From contig CACOMW010000001.1 in the NCBI GenBank assembly GCA_902628365.1, positions 62,001 to 126,000 on the forward strand: DNA of 64,000 nucleotides. Direction: 5' to 3'. Shown here piece by piece: positions 18,832 through 27,822 of this stretch. Source of the stretch: an uncultured Marinoscillum sp. (GTDB taxonomy: Bacteria > Bacteroidota > Bacteroidia > Cytophagales > MED-G16). Below the pieces are notes generated by a model that saw only the letters and a program-made list of their open reading frames with translations, made no database searches and was not told the origin of the DNA. The position numbers and the translations under genes were made by a program. Every line of letters starts with the position of its first letter. Positions within the stretch are counted from its first letter, which is position 1.

Positions 18832-19289
18832 TTATTTTGGATCTATCACAAATAAATCTTGATCATATTCAACTGGTGAAGCATCATCTATAAGAATTTT
18901 AATTACTTTCCCTGATACTTCAGATTCAATTTCGTTAAATAACTTCATTGCTTCAATTATACAAATAGTTTGTCCTTCTGAAATAATATCACCCTCCTTT
19001 ATAAAAGGATTACTTTTTGGGTTAGAAGCTCTGTAAAAAGTTCCTATCATTGGAGATTTTATTATTAAATGATTATTTGATTCATTAGTCTCTTTTGTTT
19101 TATTTTGTTTTGTTTCAGCTTTTTGAATTTCGCTAGTAGTTTCTATTATTTTTTCTACTGCTTTTTTAGGTTGATTTGTATTTTTATTTTTTTAACTCTT
19201 ATTTTATAATTTTCTGTTTCAATGCTAACGTCATCTAGATCAGATTTTTTAATAAAATTAATTAAATCTTGAATTTCTTTATTTTTCAT
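18832..19289 (-). CDS. accB: biotin carboxyl carrier protein with apparent frameshift in a poly(A) tract
   Basis: The track lists only the 72-residue C-terminal part. An N-terminal piece starts at ATG 19289 (MKNKEIQDLINFIKKSDLDD, the normal BCCP start) but hits TAG at 19157-19155 after 44 codons. Shifting by -1 at the A7 run (plus-strand T7, 19187-19193) rejoins VKK to NTNQPKKAVEK, a Lys/Glu/Thr linker, and the biotinyl domain with the modified Lys in CIIEAMKLFNEIESEV. One added A would give a normal 152-residue BCCP. Because AccB is essential, likely explanations are an assembly error, or polymerase or ribosome slippage restoring the frame; true inactivation is least likely. Confidence 0.85.
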
Positions 19290-19311
19290 TTAATGCAAAT
19301 TTACAATAAAA

Positions 19312-19875
19312 TTATTTTACTCTTTCAACATACTTTTTCAGTTTAATATCAACTTTTATTTTATCATTTTCATTTATAAAAAGAGGTACTTGAATTTCAA
19401 TGTCATTTTCTATTTTAGCAGTTTTTGTTGCATTTGTTGCAGTATCTCCTTTTACGCCGGGTTCGGATGATATGACAATCGATTCTATATGAGACGGTAA
19501 TTCACAATTTATAATTTCATTTTTTTCTGTATGTATTGATATTTCAACATTTTTCCCTTCAATTAGAAATTCGGGAAAATCAATTTGATTTTTATTTAAA
19601 GTTATTTGCTCAAAAGAAGTATTATCCATAAAAAAATATTCATCAGAATTTTTATACAAAAATTGATGGCTTCTTTTTTCAACTCTTGCAGTAGTAATTT
19701 TGTGACCAGAAGGAAATGTATTATCTATAACCTTTCCTGTTTTTACATTTTTAAGTTTTGTTCTAACAAATGCTGGTCCTTTTCCGGGTTTAACATGTTG
19801 AAACTCAACTACATAAAAGAGGTTTCCATTTAATTCTAAACATATTCCATTTTTTATATCAGTAGTGGTTGCCAT
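19312..19875 (-). CDS. efp: translation elongation factor P
   Basis: A 187-residue factor that relieves ribosome stalling at consecutive prolines. The N-terminal KOW-like domain carries HVKPGKGPAFVRTKLKN, where K32 in the PGKGPA loop is the position normally modified in EF-P. Two OB folds follow, ending VPLFINENDKIKVD. It sits between fabH (5 nt away) and accB (22 nt), so it is embedded in the fatty-acid operon. Confidence 0.97.
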   Translation of the reverse strand: MATTTDIKNGICLELNGNLFYVVEFQHVKPGKGPAFVRTKLKNVKTGKVIDNTFPSGHKITTARVEKRSHQFLYKNSDEYFFMDNTSFEQITLNKNQIDFPEFLIEGKNVEISIHTEKNEIINCELPSHIESIVISSEPGVKGDTATNATKTAKIENDIEIQVPLFINENDKIKVDIKLKKYVERVK

Positions 19876-19879
19876 TCTA

Positions 19880-20881
19880 TTAAGAGTTATAAGACCATTT
19901 TAAGTAAACAGAACCCCACGTAAATCCTCCTCCAAAAGCAGATAAAATTAAATTATCTCCTTTTTTAAGTTTTTTTTCAAAATCCCATAAACATAATGGA
20001 ATAGTTCCGGCAGTTGTATTACCATATTTTTCAATATTCATTAGAACTTTTTTGTCTCCTATTCCCATTTTTTTTGCAGTAGCATCAATTATTCTTTTAT
20101 TTGCTTGATGAGGAACAAGATAGGATATATCATTTGATTTTAGATTATTTTTTAACATAATTTCCTCTGATACATTTGCCATATTTGTTACAGCAAATTT
20201 AAATACTCTTTTACCTTCTTGATAAATAAAGTGATCTTTATTATTAATTGTTTCTAAAGAAGCTGGGTATTTACTTCCTCCGCCTTTTATACAAAGATAG
20301 GAGCCTCCAGAGCCATCACTTTTTAATATATGATCAATAATACCATTTTCATCTGATGATGGTTCAAGTAGAACCGCACCACCACCATCTCCAAATAAAA
20401 CACAATTATTTCTATCCTCAAAATCAACAATTGAAGACATCTTATCAGCTCCAACAACAACAACCTTTTTATGAGTTCCTGATTCTATGAATTGAGAGCC
20501 AGTTACAAGTGAATATAAAAAACCAGAACATGCAGCTGACATATCAAAACTATATGCATTTTTTATTCCAACATTATTTGAGATAATGTTAGCTGTTGAA
20601 GGAAAAAACATATCCGGAGTAACAGTAGCACATATTAGTAAATCAATATCTTTTGGATTAGTATTAGTTTTTTTCAGTAAACCCTTTACACATTTAGTAC
20701 CAATTACTGAAGTTCCTCTTCCTTCTCCTTTTAAAATTCTTCTTTCTTTAATACCTGTTCTTGTCGTAATCCATTCATCAGAAGTTTCAACTAGCTTTTC
20801 TAGCTCAGCATTTGATAAAATATATTCAGGAACATAACCGTGAATTCCTTTAATACAAGACTTTATAATTTTTGAATTCAT
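19880..20881 (-). CDS. fabH: beta-ketoacyl-ACP synthase III
   Basis: A 333-residue thiolase-fold enzyme that starts fatty-acid chains by condensing an acyl-CoA with malonyl-ACP. The catalytic triad is visible: Cys118 in SFDMSAACSGFLYS, His in YLVPHQANKRI and Asn in EKYGNTTAGTIP. An early TTRTGIKERRI and the closing LSAFGGGFTWGSVYLKW complete the family pattern. It is co-oriented with rpmF upstream and efp/accBC downstream. Confidence 0.97.
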   Translation of the reverse strand: MNSKIIKSCIKGIHGYVPEYILSNAELEKLVETSDEWITTRTGIKERRILKGEGRGTSVIGTKCVKGLLKKTNTNPKDIDLLICATVTPDMFFPSTANIISNNVGIKNAYSFDMSAACSGFLYSLVTGSQFIESGTHKKVVVVGADKMSSIVDFEDRNNCVLFGDGGGAVLLEPSSDENGIIDHILKSDGSGGSYLCIKGGGSKYPASLETINNKDHFIYQEGKRVFKFAVTNMANVSEEIMLKNNLKSNDISYLVPHQANKRIIDATAKKMGIGDKKVLMNIEKYGNTTAGTIPLCLWDFEKKLKKGDNLILSAFGGGFTWGSVYLKWSYNS

Positions 20882-20905
20882 TATATTACTTAATGCTTAA
20901 ATAAA

Positions 20906-21097
20906 TTAAGCTAATACTTCTTTTTCAAGTACAACTTTTCCTTTGTAATATAATTTTCCTTCATACCAATGTGCTCTATGCGGAAGATGTGTTTCTCCAG
21001 TTGTAGGACAAACAATTAAGTTTTTTGAATTAAGTTTTATATGAGTCCTTCTTTTATTTCTACGTGTTTTAGATATTTTTCTTTTAGGATGTGCCAT
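20906..21097 (-). CDS. rpmF: 50S ribosomal protein L32
   Basis: A 63-residue basic protein starting [19 protein letters not shown], typical of bL32. Only one cysteine is seen ([12 protein letters not shown]), so the four-cysteine zinc ribbon is absent and this is a zinc-independent (C-) type form. It lies between DUF177 and fabH, the classic bacterial arrangement. Confidence 0.97.
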   Translation of the reverse strand: MAHPKRKISKTRRNKRRTHIKLNSKNLIVCPTTGETHLPHRAHWYEGKLYYKGKVVLEKEVLA

Positions 21098-21113
21098 AAT
21101 GTATTTTTTATAA

Positions 21114-21629
21114 TTATAATTTTTTTAACTTTTCAAATCTTGGATCTATGTTGTTTTCTTTTTTTTTCTTAGTTGAAAACACAAAATTATCAATATTATT
21201 TTCATTTACTACACTTGGATGAATTCTTTTTAATGGAATAGAAAGTAAGAAAAATTCATAAATAAACTTAGAAACATTAATTACATCAGTGTTTTGTTTT
21301 ATAAAAACAATTTCATCATTAATTTCTTCATCTATTTTTTCAAATTTGATTATAATTTTTTTTTTCTTGTTTATTTTAAAATTAAATTCTTTCAATGATC
21401 TATCACAGTTTAAATTAACATTCCCTTTAATCTTAAAATACATTTCAATTAATCCATCTCTCTTATTTATTTGAATATTACATGTTCCATTAGGGGTTTT
21501 TAAATCATTTTCTTTATCATAATAAAGAAATAATTCACTAGAGAAGTCAAAAGAAAAATCATCTTTTTCTGATAGACTTTTTAAATTTATATTATACTGA
21601 TTGATGAATTTTTTACCCATTTTTTGCAA
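21114..21629 (-). CDS. DUF177 (YceD family) protein
   Basis: A 171-residue protein directly upstream of rpmF, the invariant position of DUF177/YceD across bacteria. The sequence is Lys/Glu/Asn-rich, with [17 protein letters not shown] in the centre (a single Cys in place of the paired cysteines seen elsewhere) and an acidic [25 protein letters not shown] stretch followed by PLKRIHP. In other bacteria the family has been tied to 23S rRNA metabolism; the precise function is unsettled. Its start overlaps the pdxA end by 17 nt. Assignment rests on position and motif pattern. Confidence 0.82.
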   Translation of the reverse strand: MQKMGKKFINQYNINLKSLSEKDDFSFDFSSELFLYYDKENDLKTPNGTCNIQINKRDGLIEMYFKIKGNVNLNCDRSLKEFNFKINKKKKIIIKFEKIDEEINDEIVFIKQNTDVINVSKFIYEFFLLSIPLKRIHPSVVNENNIDNFVFSTKKKKENNIDPRFEKLKKL

Positions 21630-22617
21630 TGATTTTTAAATTTAATAAAATTGCTTTATCTAAAGAGATATTGTTTGCTTGATTTTTTCCAGATATATCA
21701 TAAGCGGTTCCATGATCTGGAGATGTTCTTATAAATTTTAATCCAGCTGTAAAATTAACTCCATCAGAAAAAGAAATCATTTTAAAGGGAATGAGTCCTT
21801 GATCATGATATAATGAAAAAGTCGCATCATATTTTTTATATAATTTATTTCCGAAATAACTATCGCTTGAGAATGGGCCATATACATTTTTGTTTTTATG
21901 ATTTAATTTTTTAATAACTGGTTTAATTATTTTATCTTCTTCGTTTCCAAGCATACCATCTTCACCTGCATGGGGGTTAAGTGATAAAATACCAATTTTT
22001 GGATTATTTATTTTAAAATTATTTTTTAATGAATCCATTAAAATATTTATTTTTTTTATCAATTCTAATTTTGATAATTTTTTAGATATAAATTTAAATG
22101 GTATATGTCCCGTTAAAACACCCACTTTGAGTTTTTCAGATACCATCATCATTAGAAAATCTTTAGAATTTGTTTTTTTAGCAAAATATTCAGAGTGACC
22201 AGGGAATTTGAATTTTTCAGATTGAATATTTTTTTTGTTGATTGGTAATGTGACTATTCCATCGATTTTTTTTTTTATTAAATCATTCGTTGATAATTCT
22301 AGGGATTTGAATGAGTAAATACCTGCTTCTTTTTTAATTTTTCCAGGATTTACATTAATTCTATTATTAGTTATTGGGATTAAATTTATTTTATTTGGTT
22401 TTATTTTATTTAAAGAGTCAATTTTTTCATACACTAATTTTTTTTTTAAAATTTTAGAATAAAAATCAATAATTTCAAAGTTGCAATATACTAATGGAGT
22501 AAAAAGTTTTGTTAAATTATGGTTGGATAATGATTTTATGAGTATTTCTGGGCCGATACCATTAATATCCCCAATACTAAATCCAATAATAGGTTTCTTC
22601 TTATTTAGTTTTTTCAT
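21613..22617 (-). CDS. pdxA: 4-hydroxythreonine-4-phosphate dehydrogenase
   Basis: A 334-residue NAD-dependent enzyme of pyridoxal 5'-phosphate synthesis by the DXP-dependent route. It begins IIGFSIGDINGIGPEIL, has the metal-site region KFPGHSEYFAKKT, YHDQGLIPFK and the end pattern RTSPDHGTAYDISGKNQA. It is the first gene of the minus-strand pdxA...accC set and diverges from ksgA over 26 nt. Confidence 0.96.
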   Translation of the reverse strand: MKKLNKKKPIIGFSIGDINGIGPEILIKSLSNHNLTKLFTPLVYCNFEIIDFYSKILKKKLVYEKIDSLNKIKPNKINLIPITNNRINVNPGKIKKEAGIYSFKSLELSTNDLIKKKIDGIVTLPINKKNIQSEKFKFPGHSEYFAKKTNSKDFLMMMVSEKLKVGVLTGHIPFKFISKKLSKLELIKKINILMDSLKNNFKINNPKIGILSLNPHAGEDGMLGNEEDKIIKPVIKKLNHKNKNVYGPFSSDSYFGNKLYKKYDATFSLYHDQGLIPFKMISFSDGVNFTAGLKFIRTSPDHGTAYDISGKNQANNISLDKAILLNLKIIAKNG

Positions 22618-22643
22618 TAATTTGAAGAATTAACTAAAATCAA

Positions 22644-23405
22644 GTGAATATAATTAAATCTAAGAAAAAATTTGGTCAACATTTTTTAAAAGATTTATCA
22701 GTTGCAAAAATTATTGTAAAAGAATTTCAAAAAAAAAAAAATATTCTTGAAATAGGGCCGGGAGATGGAGTTTTAACAAATTTTTTAGTTGATCAAAAAT
22801 TTATTAAAATAGTTGCAATTGATATTGACCATAGATCAATTGAGTATTTAAGAGGTAAAAAAAAATATAGAAAAATTCATTTAATAAATGATGATATTTT
22901 AAAAATTGATTTTTCTCATTTATTCAGAGATAAATTTTCAATTATTGGAAATCTACCTTATAATATATCTAGCCAAATATTATTCAAGATTCTAGAATAT
23001 AGGAATAAAATTGGACTTATTGTTATCATGCTTCAAAAAGAAGTTGCAGATAGAATAATTTCTACTAATAATTCAAAAAAATACGGTATTTTATCAGTTT
23101 TAATTCAGACTTTTTTTAAAGTTAGAAAGATTATTGATGTTGATTCTAAATCATTTGATCCACAACCTAAAGTACAATCTACTGTAATAAAACTAATTAG
23201 AAACGATGTAATAAATCTTGGAATTGAATTTTCTTTTTTCAAGAAAGTTGTGAAGTCAAGCTTTCAAAGGAGAAGAAAAATGTTGAGAAATGCTTTAAAA
23301 AATCTAAATTTACAAAACAAGTTAGATCATGATATTTTTTCAAAAAGAGCTGAAGAACTAACTTCAGATGATTTTATTTGGCTTTCAAAATACTTAAAAA
23401 ATTAA
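22644..23405 (+). CDS. rsmA: 16S rRNA (adenine(1518)-N(6)/adenine(1519)-N(6))-dimethyltransferase
   Basis: A 253-residue KsgA/RsmA that dimethylates two adjacent adenosines near the 3' end of 16S rRNA late in 30S assembly. Motifs are KKFGQHFLKDL at the N-terminus, SAM loop ILEIGPGDGVLTNFL and catalytic NLPYNIS. The start codon is GTG (22644); the FGQHFL motif sits only 9 residues in, as usual, so no longer start is needed. It leads a plus-strand run with mgtE 4 nt downstream. Confidence 0.96.
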   Translation: MNIIKSKKKFGQHFLKDLSVAKIIVKEFQKKKNILEIGPGDGVLTNFLVDQKFIKIVAIDIDHRSIEYLRGKKKYRKIHLINDDILKIDFSHLFRDKFSIIGNLPYNISSQILFKILEYRNKIGLIVIMLQKEVADRIISTNNSKKYGILSVLIQTFFKVRKIIDVDSKSFDPQPKVQSTVIKLIRNDVINLGIEFSFFKKVVKSSFQRRRKMLRNALKNLNLQNKLDHDIFSKRAEELTSDDFIWLSKYLKN

Positions 23406-23409
23406 TTTA

Positions 23410-24777
23410 ATGAAGTTTTCACTCACTAATAAGTTTAAAGAAAGGTTTTATGATGCTATTAAATTAAAAGATGAAAAATTCATATTTAATTCTTTATATG
23501 AAATAAGTCCTGCAGATATAACTATTCTTCTTAATGAGTTTAATTCTACTGATTCAAAATATGTTTTAGATATAATTGATTTATCAATTTCGTCAAAAAT
23601 AATAAGTGAATTGGATCAGGATACAAGAATCAGTTTTTTAAAAGTTTTTTCTGCTCAAGAAATTGCTAAATATATTGAAAAAATGGATTCTGATGATGGT
23701 GCAGATATCCTATCTGAATTAGATTTAGAATTTAGAAATTCAGTTATTAAATATATAAAAGATAAAGAAAAGTCATCAAATCTTAAAGATTTAATTAGAT
23801 ATGATGATAATGTTGCTGGTGGATTGATGGCTAAGGAATTGGTAAGATGTAATATAAATTGGAATATTGTTCAATGCATTAACCAAATTAGAAAACAAGC
23901 TGAGGAAGTATCAAAGCTATATAGTGTTTATGTAACTGATAATTATGGTAAACTAATTGGAAAAGTTTCTTTAAAAAAAATAATTATTTCAAAAGATAAA
24001 ACTAAGGTTAAGGAAATATATGATGATTATGTTATTTCAGTAGATACATCAACTAAAGCTGAAGAAGTTGTAATTATTATGCAAAAATATGATTTGGATG
24101 CTTTACCAGTAGTCAATAAAAGGGGAAAATTGGTTGGAAGAATAACTATTGATGATGTTGTTGATTATATAACAGAATCGGCTGATGAAGAAAGACAAAT
24201 TATGTCTGGTATTTCATCAGATGTTGAAGAAGATGATTCAATTTGGAAATTATCTAGTGCAAGATTACCATGGTTAATTATTGGTATTCTTGGAGGTTTT
24301 TTTGGAGCTTTTTTTTTAGAATCATTTGAAAATAGTTTTATAGATAATAATAAGTTTTTTATTTCTTTATCTTTTTTTATACCATTAATTATGGCAACTG
24401 GAGGAAATGTAGGGATTCAATCTTCATCATTGGTAATTCAATCTCTATCAAACCCTAACGTATTTCAAGATTCGGTTTTTATTCGTTTATTTAAAGTATC
24501 TATTATTGCAATCATAAATGGATTGGTATTAGCTTCTATTGTTTACTTTGGTATAAATTTTATTATTCCAGATAATAACAAAATTTCATTTATTGTTTCA
24601 TTTTCATTGTTTACGGTTGTAATTATTTCATCATTAATGGGAACAATAACGCCCATAATACTAGATAAATTAGGATTTAATCCAGCATTAGCCTCAGGAC
24701 CGTTTATAACTACATCGATTGACATATTAGGGTTGGCAATATATTTCATGGTAGCAATTTTTCTAAATAGTTATTAA
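23410..24777 (+). CDS. mgtE: magnesium transporter MgtE
   Basis: A 455-residue channel. An N-terminal helical MgtE_N domain (~1-125, with SAQEIAKYIEKMDSDDGADIL) is followed by two CBS domains (~135-255: VYVTDNYGKLIGKVSLKK and DALPVVNKRGKLVGRITIDDVVDYI) and five C-terminal membrane helices with the pore motif PLIMATGGNVGIQSSSLVIQ. The cytosolic domains sense Mg2+ and gate the pore. It is co-transcribed with rsmA. No riboswitch-sized leader is present. Confidence 0.95.
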   Translation: MKFSLTNKFKERFYDAIKLKDEKFIFNSLYEISPADITILLNEFNSTDSKYVLDIIDLSISSKIISELDQDTRISFLKVFSAQEIAKYIEKMDSDDGADILSELDLEFRNSVIKYIKDKEKSSNLKDLIRYDDNVAGGLMAKELVRCNINWNIVQCINQIRKQAEEVSKLYSVYVTDNYGKLIGKVSLKKIIISKDKTKVKEIYDDYVISVDTSTKAEEVVIIMQKYDLDALPVVNKRGKLVGRITIDDVVDYITESADEERQIMSGISSDVEEDDSIWKLSSARLPWLIIGILGGFFGAFFLESFENSFIDNNKFFISLSFFIPLIMATGGNVGIQSSSLVIQSLSNPNVFQDSVFIRLFKVSIIAIINGLVLASIVYFGINFIIPDNNKISFIVSFSLFTVVIISSLMGTITPIILDKLGFNPALASGPFITTSIDILGLAIYFMVAIFLNSY

Positions 24778-24827
24778 TTTCTTTAGTTATATTTGTCATT
24801 GGTGATCAAATAAAAGAATAATTTGTT

Positions 24828-25301
24828 ATGTCTAAGGTTTCTTATTTTACAGAAGAAGGGCTATCTAAGTTAAAAAATGAACTTCGTTTACTCAAAACAT
24901 CCGGTAGGAAAAAAATTGCACAGCAAATTGCCGATGCTAGAGATAAAGGTGATTTAAGTGAAAATGCTGAATATGATGCTGCAAAAGAAGCACAAGGATT
25001 GCATGAACTAAAAATTTCAAAATTAGAATCAACACTAAGTAATGCAAAGATTATAGATAAAAAAAATATAGATGCATCTAAAGTATCTATTTTATCCAAG
25101 GTTGATATAAAAAATTTACAAAATGATATGAAATTCACATATCAACTTGTTGCTGAAGAAGAATCAGATTTAAAATCAGGTAAATTATCTGTAAAATCTC
25201 CTATAGGAAGTACCTTATTAGGTAAAAGAAAAGGTGATAAAGTTATAATTAATACCCCTTCAGGAAATATCAAATTTCAAATTTTAAATATTTCACTGTA
25301 G
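24828..25301 (+). CDS. greA: transcription elongation factor GreA
   Basis: A 157-residue factor that rescues backtracked RNA polymerase. The N-terminal coiled coil carries the tip region ARDKGDLSENAEYDAAKEAQ with the conserved acidic residues, and the C-terminal FKBP-like domain includes SPIGSTLLGKRKGDKVIINTPSG. HIT follows after 2 nt. Confidence 0.97.
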   Translation: MSKVSYFTEEGLSKLKNELRLLKTSGRKKIAQQIADARDKGDLSENAEYDAAKEAQGLHELKISKLESTLSNAKIIDKKNIDASKVSILSKVDIKNLQNDMKFTYQLVAEEESDLKSGKLSVKSPIGSTLLGKRKGDKVIINTPSGNIKFQILNISL

Positions 25302-25303
25302 AT

Positions 25304-25702
25304 ATGAGCTCAATTTTTTCTAAAATTATTAATAGGGAGATTCCGTCATATATTGTAGCTGAAAATGAAAAATTTTTAGCATTTCTTGATATTTATCCTC
25401 TAACAAAGGGTCATACCTTAGTAATACCTAAATTAGAAATTGACTATTATTTTGACATTCAGGATGAACTATTTAATGAAATGAATATTTTTTCTAAGAA
25501 AGTAGCAATTGGAATTGAAAAAGCGATTACATGTAAAAGAATTGGAGTTTCAGTAATTGGTTTAGAGGTCCCCCATGCACATATTCATTTAATTCCTATT
25601 AAATCTATTTCTGATATGAATTTTTCAAATCCCAAATTAGAGCTAACTGAAAAAGAGTTTTTAGCAATTAAAGAAGAAATTAAGAAAGAAATTAGTTTAT
25701 AA
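25304..25702 (+). CDS. HIT family nucleotide-binding hydrolase
   Basis: A 132-residue histidine-triad protein. The N-terminus SIFSKIINREIPSYIVAENEK is typical of the bacterial HinT/Hit1 group and the active site is VPHAHIHLIPI (H-x-H-x-H). Such proteins hydrolyse nucleoside phosphoramidates or related nucleotides. It is 2 nt from greA and overlaps the convergent ruvC end by 11 nt. Confidence 0.95.
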   Translation: MSSIFSKIINREIPSYIVAENEKFLAFLDIYPLTKGHTLVIPKLEIDYYFDIQDELFNEMNIFSKKVAIGIEKAITCKRIGVSVIGLEVPHAHIHLIPIKSISDMNFSNPKLELTEKEFLAIKEEIKKEISL

Positions 25703-26240
25703 TTCTTATTTTATTTTTTGATATAAATTTTTTCCAAGAGGAGGATTCTTGATTTTTCAAATTTGATTGAAAGTGATGACATAATGCAGCACCTAAAGCA
25801 TCAGTAGCATCAAATTTATTATCTGATTTATGTTTAAATTTAAGGAAATTCATCAGAAATTTTGCAAGTTTTTCTTTAGAAGCATTTCCATTTCCAGTTA
25901 TCGATTTTTTAATTTTTTTGGGAGCATATTCAAATATTGGTATATTTTTTTGAAGTCCTGCTGCCATGGCAACTCCTTGTGCTCTTCCAAGTTTTAACAT
26001 TGATTGAACATTTTTTCCAAAAAATGGTGATTCAATAGCAATTTCATCGGGTTTATAATCTCCAATTAGTTCAGTAACTCTTGTAAAAATTTTTTTTAAC
26101 TTCATTTCGTGATTAGACTCTTTTGATAAAGAAATTATTCCATATTGGAGTAGTTTAATATCAGATTTAATACATTTAATTAACCCAAATCCCATAATGT
26201 TTGTTCCAGGATCAATGCCTAATATAATTTTGTCCATCAT
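25692..26240 (-). CDS. ruvC: crossover junction endodeoxyribonuclease RuvC
   Basis: A 182-residue Holliday-junction resolvase with an RNase H-like fold. The first acidic residue lies in ILGIDPGTNIMGFGLI, the second in EIAIESPFFGKNVQSMLKLGRAQG, and the C-terminal acidic pair in SDNKFDATDALGAALCHH. It diverges from tatD. Confidence 0.96.
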   Translation of the reverse strand: MMDKIILGIDPGTNIMGFGLIKCIKSDIKLLQYGIISLSKESNHEMKLKKIFTRVTELIGDYKPDEIAIESPFFGKNVQSMLKLGRAQGVAMAAGLQKNIPIFEYAPKKIKKSITGNGNASKEKLAKFLMNFLKFKHKSDNKFDATDALGAALCHHFQSNLKNQESSSWKKFISKNKIRIIN

Positions 26241-26332
26241 ATTGTAATTTAATTAAAATTCAAAATTTTTCTTTTTCTTCAGTTTAAACTCTTTTAATAA
26301 TTTCTAAATTTGATACTATAATAATAATTTGA

Positions 26333-27097
26333 ATGAACTTTATTGATACACATGCTCATATATATTTTAATCAATTTGAAGAAGATATTGATTCTGTTAT
26401 AAATAATTCATTGGAAAATCAAGTTAACAAAATATTGATGCCAAACATAAACTCATCTTCAGTAAATAAATTATATCGAATTTCAGATTTTTACAGAAAC
26501 ATTTGTTATCCAATGCTTGGTCTCCACCCTTGTTATGTTAATGAAGACTATAAAAATGAACTTAAAAAAATTAAAAATTATTTTAATAAACAAATTATAG
26601 CTATTGGTGAAATAGGCATTGATTTATATAGAGAAAAAAAATTTTTCAAACAACAATTAGATGCTTTTGAAATTCAATGCTATTGGGCTTTAGAAAATGG
26701 TTTACCTGTTGTAATTCATACTAGAAATTCATTGAAGGAAACAATTAAAATTGTTAGTCAACCTGACTTTAAAGATTTAAAAGGAATTTTTCATTGTTTT
26801 GATGGGAGCTACAAAGATGCAATAAAATTGGTAGACTTAGGATTTTTACTTGGAATAGGAGGTATATTAACTTTCAAGAATTCTAATTTGCGTAATACTA
26901 TAGTTAAAATTGGAATAGAAAAATTAGTTTTAGAAACCGATAGTCCATATTTATCTCCAGAACCTTATAGAGGAAAGAGGAATGAACCTTCAAATATTTT
27001 ACATATAGCAGAAATGCTTGAAAAAATCACTACAATTCCTCTAAAAAAGATTTCTCGAGTTACCACAAAAAATGCTATCGAATTATTTGATTTATAA
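26333..27097 (+). CDS. tatD: TatD family metal-dependent hydrolase
   Basis: A 254-residue TIM-barrel metalloenzyme: FIDTHAHIYFNQF (HxH metal ligands), AIGEIGIDLYREKKF, PVVIHTRNS, IFHCFDGS and ETDSPYLSPEPYRGKRNEP. The family shows 3'-5' exonuclease or deoxyribonuclease activity on damaged or single-stranded DNA. The tRNA-Ser gene follows 40 nt downstream. Confidence 0.93.
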   Translation: MNFIDTHAHIYFNQFEEDIDSVINNSLENQVNKILMPNINSSSVNKLYRISDFYRNICYPMLGLHPCYVNEDYKNELKKIKNYFNKQIIAIGEIGIDLYREKKFFKQQLDAFEIQCYWALENGLPVVIHTRNSLKETIKIVSQPDFKDLKGIFHCFDGSYKDAIKLVDLGFLLGIGGILTFKNSNLRNTIVKIGIEKLVLETDSPYLSPEPYRGKRNEPSNILHIAEMLEKITTIPLKKISRVTTKNAIELFDL

Positions 27098-27136
27098 ATT
27101 ATTTTTTTTGTTTAATTGTATTAATATTATTTTTAA

Positions 27137-27227
27137 AGAGAGGTGGCCGAGTGGTCGAAGGCGCGCGCTTGGAAAGCGTGTATACGGATTAATCTTCGTA
27201 TCGAGGGTTCGAATCCCTTCCTCTCTG
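27137..27227 (+). tRNA. tRNA-Ser (anticodon GGA)
   Basis: The acceptor stem AGAGAGG pairs with CCTCTCT, followed by discriminator G; the 3' CCA is not encoded. The anticodon loop TTGGAAA has GGA at 27171-27173. A long variable arm (TATACGGATTAATCTTCGTAT region) marks a class II tRNA, and the T arm reads GGGTTCGAATCCC. It reads UCC and UCU codons. Confidence 0.97.
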
Positions 27228-27284
27228 CTAAGTTGAATTTTAATTTATAAATTGAATAATACTATAATAGGCTCATGAAAAAAT

Positions 27285-27728
27285 ATGAAAATTGAAAAAT
27301 TAGTAAGTGCAATTAATAAAGTTACCCCAGAAACTAAACCAAATTGGGGAAAAATGAATTCTTCTCAAATGCTTTGGCATTGTAAAAAATTTATCATTTT
27401 TTATCAGAATGAAAAAAACTATTCTCCAAATTTTGTAACAAAAACACTTGGATATTTTCACATGTTTTTTCTTAGATATATTATAAAGTGGGATTATGAT
27501 AAATATCCAAAAAACACCCCTACTTTAAAGTTTTTTAATCCAAAAAGAGTCAATAATATAGATTTTAATAAAGAAAAGATTGAATTGATTCAAAGATTAA
27601 AATTGGCAAATGATTATAATAAAAAATTTATAATAAATCCAATGCATGGTAAAATTAGTAAGGAAACATTTAGAGAGGTAATTAGGGGTCATACTTCTTT
27701 TCATTTGAAGCAGTTTGGAGTTCTTTGA
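27285..27728 (+). CDS. DUF1569 domain-containing protein
   Basis: A 147-residue protein with the DUF1569 opening pattern (TPETKPNWGKMNSSQMLWHCKKF) and closing HTSFHLKQFGVL. DUF1569 is a DinB-like four-helix bundle; His residues at the starts of helices (MLWHC, HTSFHLKQF) could bind a metal. No biochemical function is established. It stands alone between tRNA-Ser and the Exb cassette. Confidence 0.8.
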   Translation: MKIEKLVSAINKVTPETKPNWGKMNSSQMLWHCKKFIIFYQNEKNYSPNFVTKTLGYFHMFFLRYIIKWDYDKYPKNTPTLKFFNPKRVNNIDFNKEKIELIQRLKLANDYNKKFIINPMHGKISKETFREVIRGHTSFHLKQFGVL

Positions 27729-27822
27729 AAAAAAATTGATAATATTTTTATATTACTCTTATTAATTATATTTTTGACAAATTTGAATCAAATAAAACTT
27801 AACTAAATAATCAAAAATTACT

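Noticed and set aside
18832-19289. accB as a true pseudogene
   Set aside because: Both halves are conserved right up to the break, a single homopolymer base explains it, and the gene is essential with intact partners; decay is the least likely reading.
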